Source of the DNA: Haemonchus contortus
Lineage: Eukaryota > Nematoda > Chromadorea > Rhabditida > Trichostrongylidae
Direction: 5' to 3'
DNA length: 64,000 nucleotides
NCBI GenBank assembly: GCA_000469685.2
Contig: LS997567.1
Span: 23,513,926-23,577,925, forward strand
A program made the translations under genes and the position numbers. Below the pieces are notes generated by a model. The model saw only the letters and a list, made by a program, of their open reading frames with translations. It was not told where the DNA came from and ran no database searches. This document shows positions 58,729 through 64,000 of this stretch, in pieces. Positions within the stretch are counted from its first letter, which is position 1; the number at the start of each line of letters is the position of its first letter.

Positions 58729-61700
58729 ATGTCGGGCCCTACCACATTGCGAATTAAGAAGAGTTTTCTGACAAGGCGCTCTAATAACCTTCAAGAATTA
58801 ATCACGGCTAACAGTGATATAGACCAGAGGGAGATAAATACGCGAACGTTAGCGGAGATCTTGGCCACCTTCAAAACAAGTTATAATTCTGTCACAGAGG
58901 CCCTGTTACAATTCACCGAGACTTTAGATAACCTGCAGGATACTTTGACTGAAGACCAGGAATTTAAGGCGCAGGAATATTTGGAAAATATTCAAGATAT
59001 TATCGAGAAAGCAGAAGCGGTCATGACCACCATAGAAGCGAAAAAAGCAGGTTTAAAAGAGTCCCATGCTGCGGATACACCCTTGCATGTGCCGGTTCAG
59101 CAGACAAAGTTTGAGTTACCTGTAATACCAATACCCCATTACTCTGGGAAGCTGGAAGAGTTTGACAATTTCTGGGCTCTATTTGAGGCGAATATCAATT
59201 CTCAAAACTTGACCAACATGCAAAAATTCAATTATCTATTAAATGCGCTGAAAGGGGAGCCGCGACAAGCGGTTAAGAAATACGCAGTAAGCGATGAAAA
59301 TTATCCTCTTGTGCTAAACTTGCTACGATCCAAGTATGGTGATAAATCAAAATTAATAAGATACCTACAAGCACGCTTAGAAACAGCGACTGCCAGGGGC
59401 AATAAAATGGGAGACCAGCGTCAATTACTAGATTACCTCACATCGATAACGACGCATTTATACCAATTGGGAGTCAACTTGAAAGGGTCCTTTATAACGC
59501 AAAAATTGTTGTCAAAATTTCAAGTAGAGCTCCAGCGCAAAATCCTTAAGCAGATGTGTGCGAAAAATCTCAATGACGATGAATGGAACGCGCATGACCT
59601 AGTCAAAGAATTGGACAAAGTCATAGAAGCAGAAGAGCGCGTGATTGAAATGCTTCGTGATAGTGAACCCCGAACCCAAAGAGTGCCCCGAGGCCAGACT
59701 GACAATATTAACGACCACCCACAGTTACGCAATAAGGGAACATCACAAAAAAGTTGTATCTACTGCGGGAAAACAGATCATAATGCCCTCAGATGCCCGA
59801 AAATCACTACGATGAGTGAGCGGAGCGAGTTCTTGAGAAACAATAAATTGTGCACAAATTGCGGAAAGCAAAACCATTTCGCACGTGAATGTTTTAGTAA
59901 GGGTTGCAGTAAATGTGATAAAAAACACCACTTTTCAATATGCCCAAAACTCCTGGGGATAAAAAATGAGTACACAGCAAACATCACAACAAAAAGTGCA
60001 GACCAGTCCAAATCACAGGACAACGAGAAAAAATCGATAAGGCAGTTCAAAAGGGCGAACGCGCAGTACATTGACAGTGGAGAAATCACAAAAAACTCAG
60101 GGGCCACGCAAATAGAAGAAGCACCCAGGGCGCTTATTCAAAATGTAATAGAAGAAGCCCCGTTGGAGAAAACCGATGTATATCTGCTAACAGGCACGGC
60201 CCGGATACGACATGCCAAGACCCAGGAAAGTCGTGAAGTGGAGATTCTGCTCGATACGGGAGCAGATAGATCCTTCATTCAAAAAGACCTCGCAAAAGAA
60301 TTGCAGCTCCCAATCATACGAACTATTGATTTATCAGTATATACGTTTGGTACGAAAGACCCCCAGCCGAAACAATACGACGTAGCCAATGCGCGAATCT
60401 GGGATGATAAGGACGAGCCAATTGATCTTACACTTTATGAAACAGATTTAATTTCGGGCGCGGGAAAAAAGGTGATTCTGAGCGAGGCTGATAAAGAATA
60501 TTTAAGTAAAGAGCAAATAAGTCTACAAAACAGAGAGGGATCGGCAGTTCGGCCGAAAATTTTACTAGGTTGCGGCCAGCTTTGGAATTTAATAAAATTT
60601 CCATGCAAAGAGCACACTTTGCCCTCAGGCCTGCGCATAATACCCTCGCGCTTAGGGTACTTACTAACTGGGAAAAAGGATTCTGGAGTTGAGTTTAATA
60701 ACACCGCAATATGCAAGCTAGTCAACAGCGACTGCGACATTTCCTTCAGAACCGACGGCCACGGCGATGCCGACGATTGGGAGAATAAGCCAATAGAAGT
60801 CGAGGAATTCACAGGGCCAACGAAAATGGAGCGGGCAATAGAGGCAAAGAAAGTACACGAATACTTCGATAGTACTATTGAAAAGCGTAGAGATGGCTAT
60901 TTTGTGCGCCTACCGTTCAAAGATAACCACTTCTCCTTACCAGACAACTATAAATTAGCCCATCGAAGACTTATATGCGTCATGTCAAAACTTCGAGAAC
61001 AACCTACCGTTCTCGATCAGTACAATGCAATCTTTAAAGAACAGCTTCAGAAGGGAATAATAGAGGAAATCCCGGAAGTGGACGCTACAACCACAATGGT
61101 ACATTATCTGCCCCATCAGATAGTCATCACTCCGCAAAAAGAAACAACTAAGTTTCGCATCGTTTTTGACGCAGCTTCTCATTATAAAGACTGCCCCGCA
61201 CTCAATGAAGTACTGTACCAGGGTCCCACTCTGCTTCCGAGCCTATATGGGATGCTTCCACGGTTCAGAGTCAACCCGTATGTTACGATCTCAGATGTGG
61301 AAAAAGCATTCCTACAAATACGTTTACACGAACAGGATAGAGATGTGACTAGATTCCTATGGGTACGCGATATAAAGGGACCACCAGAGGACGATAATCT
61401 GGTAAGCATGCGATTTACCAGAGTTCCCTTTGGACTGAATGTCTCCCCCTTTCTTCTAGCTGGGACAATCAGATTCCATTTACGCACTGCGGTTAGAGAC
61501 AGCGCACTGGCTCAGGAAATTCAGGAGAACCTATACGTAGACAACCTTATTTTGGGGGGACAAACTCCTCAAGAATTAGCCTTCAAAGCGGAGTCGGCTT
61601 ACAGTATATTCGAAGATATGGGAATGAACCTACGAGAATTTTTATCCAACTCAAACCATCTGAAACTGCCATCCCAGTGGGAAAATATGCCAAAAGCGAA

Positions 61701-61800
61701 ACACAGAAGGTTCTGGGAATCCCGTGGCATTCCAAAGGAGACATACTTCAGGTCCACTGCAGCTGGGGAACTACTCCAGAGATTACTAAACGAACAGTGA
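58729..61800 (+). CDS. BEL/Pao Gag-protease-RT polyprotein, first part
   Basis: The frame is open from 58603; I choose ATG 58729 because the stretch before it is hydrophobic and untypical of Gag. Domains in order: Gag N-terminal helix region; capsid-like block (I-P-H-Y-S-G-K-L-E-E-F-D-N-F-W near 59128); three Cys/His knuckles (C-I-Y-C-G near 59758, C-T-N-C-G-K-Q-N-H-F-A-R-E-C near 59850, then C-S-K-C); retropepsin motif L-D-T-G-A-D near 60250; RT with F-R-I-V-F-D-A-A-S near 61156 and active site Y-V-D-N at 61534-61545. The last about 40 residues are out of frame: downstream domains continue in another frame from about 61676, consistent with a lost base. Confidence 0.93.
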   Translation: MSGPTTLRIKKSFLTRRSNNLQELITANSDIDQREINTRTLAEILATFKTSYNSVTEALLQFTETLDNLQDTLTEDQEFKAQEYLENIQDIIEKAEAVMTTIEAKKAGLKESHAADTPLHVPVQQTKFELPVIPIPHYSGKLEEFDNFWALFEANINSQNLTNMQKFNYLLNALKGEPRQAVKKYAVSDENYPLVLNLLRSKYGDKSKLIRYLQARLETATARGNKMGDQRQLLDYLTSITTHLYQLGVNLKGSFITQKLLSKFQVELQRKILKQMCAKNLNDDEWNAHDLVKELDKVIEAEERVIEMLRDSEPRTQRVPRGQTDNINDHPQLRNKGTSQKSCIYCGKTDHNALRCPKITTMSERSEFLRNNKLCTNCGKQNHFARECFSKGCSKCDKKHHFSICPKLLGIKNEYTANITTKSADQSKSQDNEKKSIRQFKRANAQYIDSGEITKNSGATQIEEAPRALIQNVIEEAPLEKTDVYLLTGTARIRHAKTQESREVEILLDTGADRSFIQKDLAKELQLPIIRTIDLSVYTFGTKDPQPKQYDVANARIWDDKDEPIDLTLYETDLISGAGKKVILSEADKEYLSKEQISLQNREGSAVRPKILLGCGQLWNLIKFPCKEHTLPSGLRIIPSRLGYLLTGKKDSGVEFNNTAICKLVNSDCDISFRTDGHGDADDWENKPIEVEEFTGPTKMERAIEAKKVHEYFDSTIEKRRDGYFVRLPFKDNHFSLPDNYKLAHRRLICVMSKLREQPTVLDQYNAIFKEQLQKGIIEEIPEVDATTTMVHYLPHQIVITPQKETTKFRIVFDAASHYKDCPALNEVLYQGPTLLPSLYGMLPRFRVNPYVTISDVEKAFLQIRLHEQDRDVTRFLWVRDIKGPPEDDNLVSMRFTRVPFGLNVSPFLLAGTIRFHLRTAVRDSALAQEIQENLYVDNLILGGQTPQELAFKAESAYSIFEDMGMNLREFLSNSNHLKLPSQWENMPKAKHRRFWESRGIPKETYFRSTAAGELLQRLLNEQ

Positions 61801-62435
61801 CCCAACAAATCGCAAGTATTTACGACCCGTTGGGATGGCTAGCTCCACTAATGGTTTTTCCAAAACAATTCCAGCAAAACTTATGGAAACAAAGTTACTC
61901 CTGAGATGAGAAATTATCCCACAGCCATCAAGGCCAATGGGAAAAACTGTTGCAAAATGCAAATGGGTTTACAAAAAGAGTTTCACGGTATATTCCTATA
62001 TCGGCATCGAATCAACTAGTTCTCTTCGCAGATGCAAGCGAAATAGCGATGGCAACTTGCGCATACATGGTTTCTCAGAATAGTTCCCATCTCCTTATGG
62101 CAAAATCAAAATTACCACCTTTAAAAACACAAATAACTACGCCGAAATTAGAGATGTATGCGCTAGCAATGGCTGGTAGGTTAGCGTTATCGGTCTTAAA
62201 CGCCTTGATAGATAAGATAAAACAAATCGACAGGGTGATATTCCTTTCTGATTCTCAGATTGCTCTAGGATGGATTAAAAAGAACCCCCATCAGAAGGAT
62301 TTAGGACGTTTCGTTAACAGCCGCATACGGGAACTCCGTCAGACCATTTTAGCGATAAAAAACATGGGTCCACAAGTCAGCTTCGGCTATGTTCCTACTG
62401 ACTTGAACCCAGCTGATGCAGGTACAAGGGACTGA
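61677..62435 (+). pseudogene. BEL/Pao RT connection and RNase H, shifted frame with one stop
   Basis: Continues the polyprotein in a new frame: V-L-G-I-P-W-H-S-K, I-Y-D-P-L-G-W-L-A-P (BEL/Pao hallmark), a TGA at 61902-61904, then RNase H (L-F-A-D-A-S near 62022, P-K-L-E-M near 62143, L-S-D-S-Q-I-A near 62246, D-L-N-P-A-D-A-G-T-R near 62401). Ends at a TGA created by a further base loss near 62431. Confidence 0.9.
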
Positions 62436-63208
62436 CAAAAGAACAACTGCAAAACCACCTTTGGTGGAATGGACCGGAGATCCTGCAAAGACCGTACAAT
62501 AAATGGGAGCACCCAATTTTTTCGGTTGAAGACCTCCAAGCAGTAAATGACACGGGAGTTTCCATAATGATGGTGAAGAGTGGACCTGAATTGTTCCCTT
62601 GGAATCGACACAGTTCTTATATGAAAGCTCTGAGAACCATGGCGTGGGTAATGCGATTCGTAGGTAGACTAGTAGACCGTCTACCAGATCCGAGAAAGAC
62701 CCGCATATACAACAATATACCTAGCCTAAACATCGCAAACCGAGAGGGGGCGGGACTAACCGGACCAGAAATTGACTCAGCAAGAACTATGCTTATTATA
62801 CTACATCAGACTACTTTCTCAGAAGAATATACAAAATCAATGGACAATACCTTAAAGTTATTCAGAGATTAGCAAAATTTATGGAGAGTAAGGGGAAGAC
62901 TAGGACTATCTTCACTCAAAGAATCAGCGAAATTCCCCATTCTCATCGCTCCTAACTCGGGAATCGCCAATCTTATAATAAAACACGCTCATGGGCCATT
63001 CCATAGCGGCATAGCCCATACTATGGCCACAGTAAGATCAGAATACTGGATTCCACATTTACGCCAGAAAGTACGCAATTTCGTGAAAAAATGTGTGCGC
63101 TGCAGGCGATTCAACGCTCCAGCATTCTCCTATCCAGCCATGCCAGATTTACCTGAGCGAAGAGTGCAAAAAAGTAGACCCTTTGAACACATCGGCTTAG
63201 ATTTTTTT
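62432..63208 (+). pseudogene. BEL/Pao linker and integrase N-terminus, one stop
   Basis: Third frame: L-W-W-N-G-P near 62459, a linker, TAG at 62870-62872, then W-R-V-R-G-R-L near 62879, the zinc-binding H-A-H-G..H-S-G near 62990 and C-V-R-C-R-R-F near 63092, and the start of the integrase core (H-I-G-L-D-F-F near 63188). Leaves frame at a run of seven T (63202-63208). Confidence 0.9.
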
Positions 63209-64000
63209 CGATTTACCTGCGGTAAAAGAAGGAGGTTCAACTGAGAAGAGATACGGATGCATTTTCACGTGCGCAGTCACTCGCTTAATCCATTTAGAAG
63301 TCGTAAATGACGTGGGCACAGAAGCATTTATAAATGCGCTCAGACGATTCTTCTCACGTAGGGGTATTCCAACAACCATAACATGCGATAATGCTCCCAC
63401 TTTCCTTTTGAGTGCTGAGATTCTAGAAGGTGCGATCAGGAACGCAGAGTCATTGCCACTCATAGCTAACAATAAAATTGAATGGAAACATATTACCCCT
63501 TACGCCCCTTGGCAAGGGGGATTTTATGAGAGACTCATTCAATCAATCAAGCGATCCCTGTATAAGGCTCTAGGAAGAACTCATCTCGATCAAGACGGCC
63601 TCATAACAGTGGTATCTGAAATAGAAGCGAGTTTGAATACTCGACCATTGACATACCAAGAAACCGATTTAGAGCAATTGAAGCCGCTTAGGCCTATTGA
63701 TTTTGTACAAAGGGATATGACACTAACATACCCCCTGGAAGCGGCAGACTCCTCGGACTCAGACTATCTGCCGTACACTATCCAAGGGGCACTGCAAACC
63801 CGGAAGCAGGCTGAAGAAGCGCTACAGTCGTCTTATGCGACAACCCAAAAGGTTTGGCAAATATGGCACAAAGAGTATCTACTTAGTCTGAGAGAACAGC
63901 ATCGCAAATGGATGTCGAAAAAACATTTGAGCTCAACCCAACCACACGTAGGCGCCGTGGTACTCCTCGTGAACCCCATACTCACACGAAATGAATGGCG
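63207..64000 (+). CDS. BEL/Pao integrase core and C-terminus (continues past the edge)
   Basis: Fourth frame, open to the last base. D-L-P-A-V-K..K-R-Y-G-C-I-F-T-C-A-V-T-R-L-I-H-L-E follows the first Asp. The second Asp is in T-C-D-N-A-P (63387-63389) and the Glu in G-F-Y-E-R (63528-63530), about 46 residues apart as expected for BEL/Pao. The C-terminal domain has H-R-K-W and V-G-A-V-V-L-L-V. It cannot be made as a separate protein; it is the remainder of the broken polyprotein. Confidence 0.9.

Overview
The window looks like a gene-poor, repeat-swamped stretch of a parasitic nematode chromosome, most like a strongylid or hookworm genome. This rests on two intact, properly spliced exons of a DYRK1-type kinase with short nematode-style introns, on nematode-type Ty3/gypsy and BEL/Pao retrotransposons, on many Tc1/mariner relics, and on tetranucleotide microsatellites tied to GC-rich minisatellites. 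Nothing suggests a bacterium: there are no operons, ribosome binding sites or long ordinary reading frames. The species assignment is inference.

Layout: 1-1.4 kb is a very long TGTA microsatellite. 3.2-3.8 kb is a palindromic TTAA-flanked element. 5.2-5.6 kb holds the only convincing host gene parts, two minus-strand exons of a minibrain/DYRK1 kinase. 6.0-8.8 kb is a Helitron-like non-autonomous element made of a microsatellite plus a 127-bp minisatellite with higher-order structure; relatives lie at 10.3-11.0, 18.2-20.3, 49.9-50.5, 51.3-51.5, 54.2-54.6 and 55.0-56.2 kb. 12.5-15.7 kb is a dead RTE-type LINE split by a 1.14-kb hAT-like element. 17.5-18.2 and 49.0-49.7 kb hold Penelope-like fragments with GIY-YIG endonuclease remains.

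22.8-32.4 kb is an old, heavily mutated Ty3/gypsy element, itself interrupted by a second copy of the 1.14-kb hAT-like element and by a 1.39-kb foldback element. 35.4-42.7 kb is a young relative of that element, complete between 383-bp LTRs that differ at only 4 positions, with a 4-bp target duplication. It still carries a TAA inside pol, a Y-I-N-D reverse-transcriptase motif and two small frame changes. Both copies carry a long C-terminal extension after integrase that I cannot identify.

44.8-58.2 kb is dominated by Tc1/mariner elements, including one mariner nested inside another and a TA microsatellite invaded twice. 58.2 kb to the right edge is a BEL/Pao element (5' LTR end, Gag, protease, RT, RNase H, integrase) with three single-base frame changes and two in-frame stops; it runs off the window.

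The elements form a readable nesting record. Several insertions have exact empty sites in a paralogous copy, which fixes element ends and target duplications directly from this one window.
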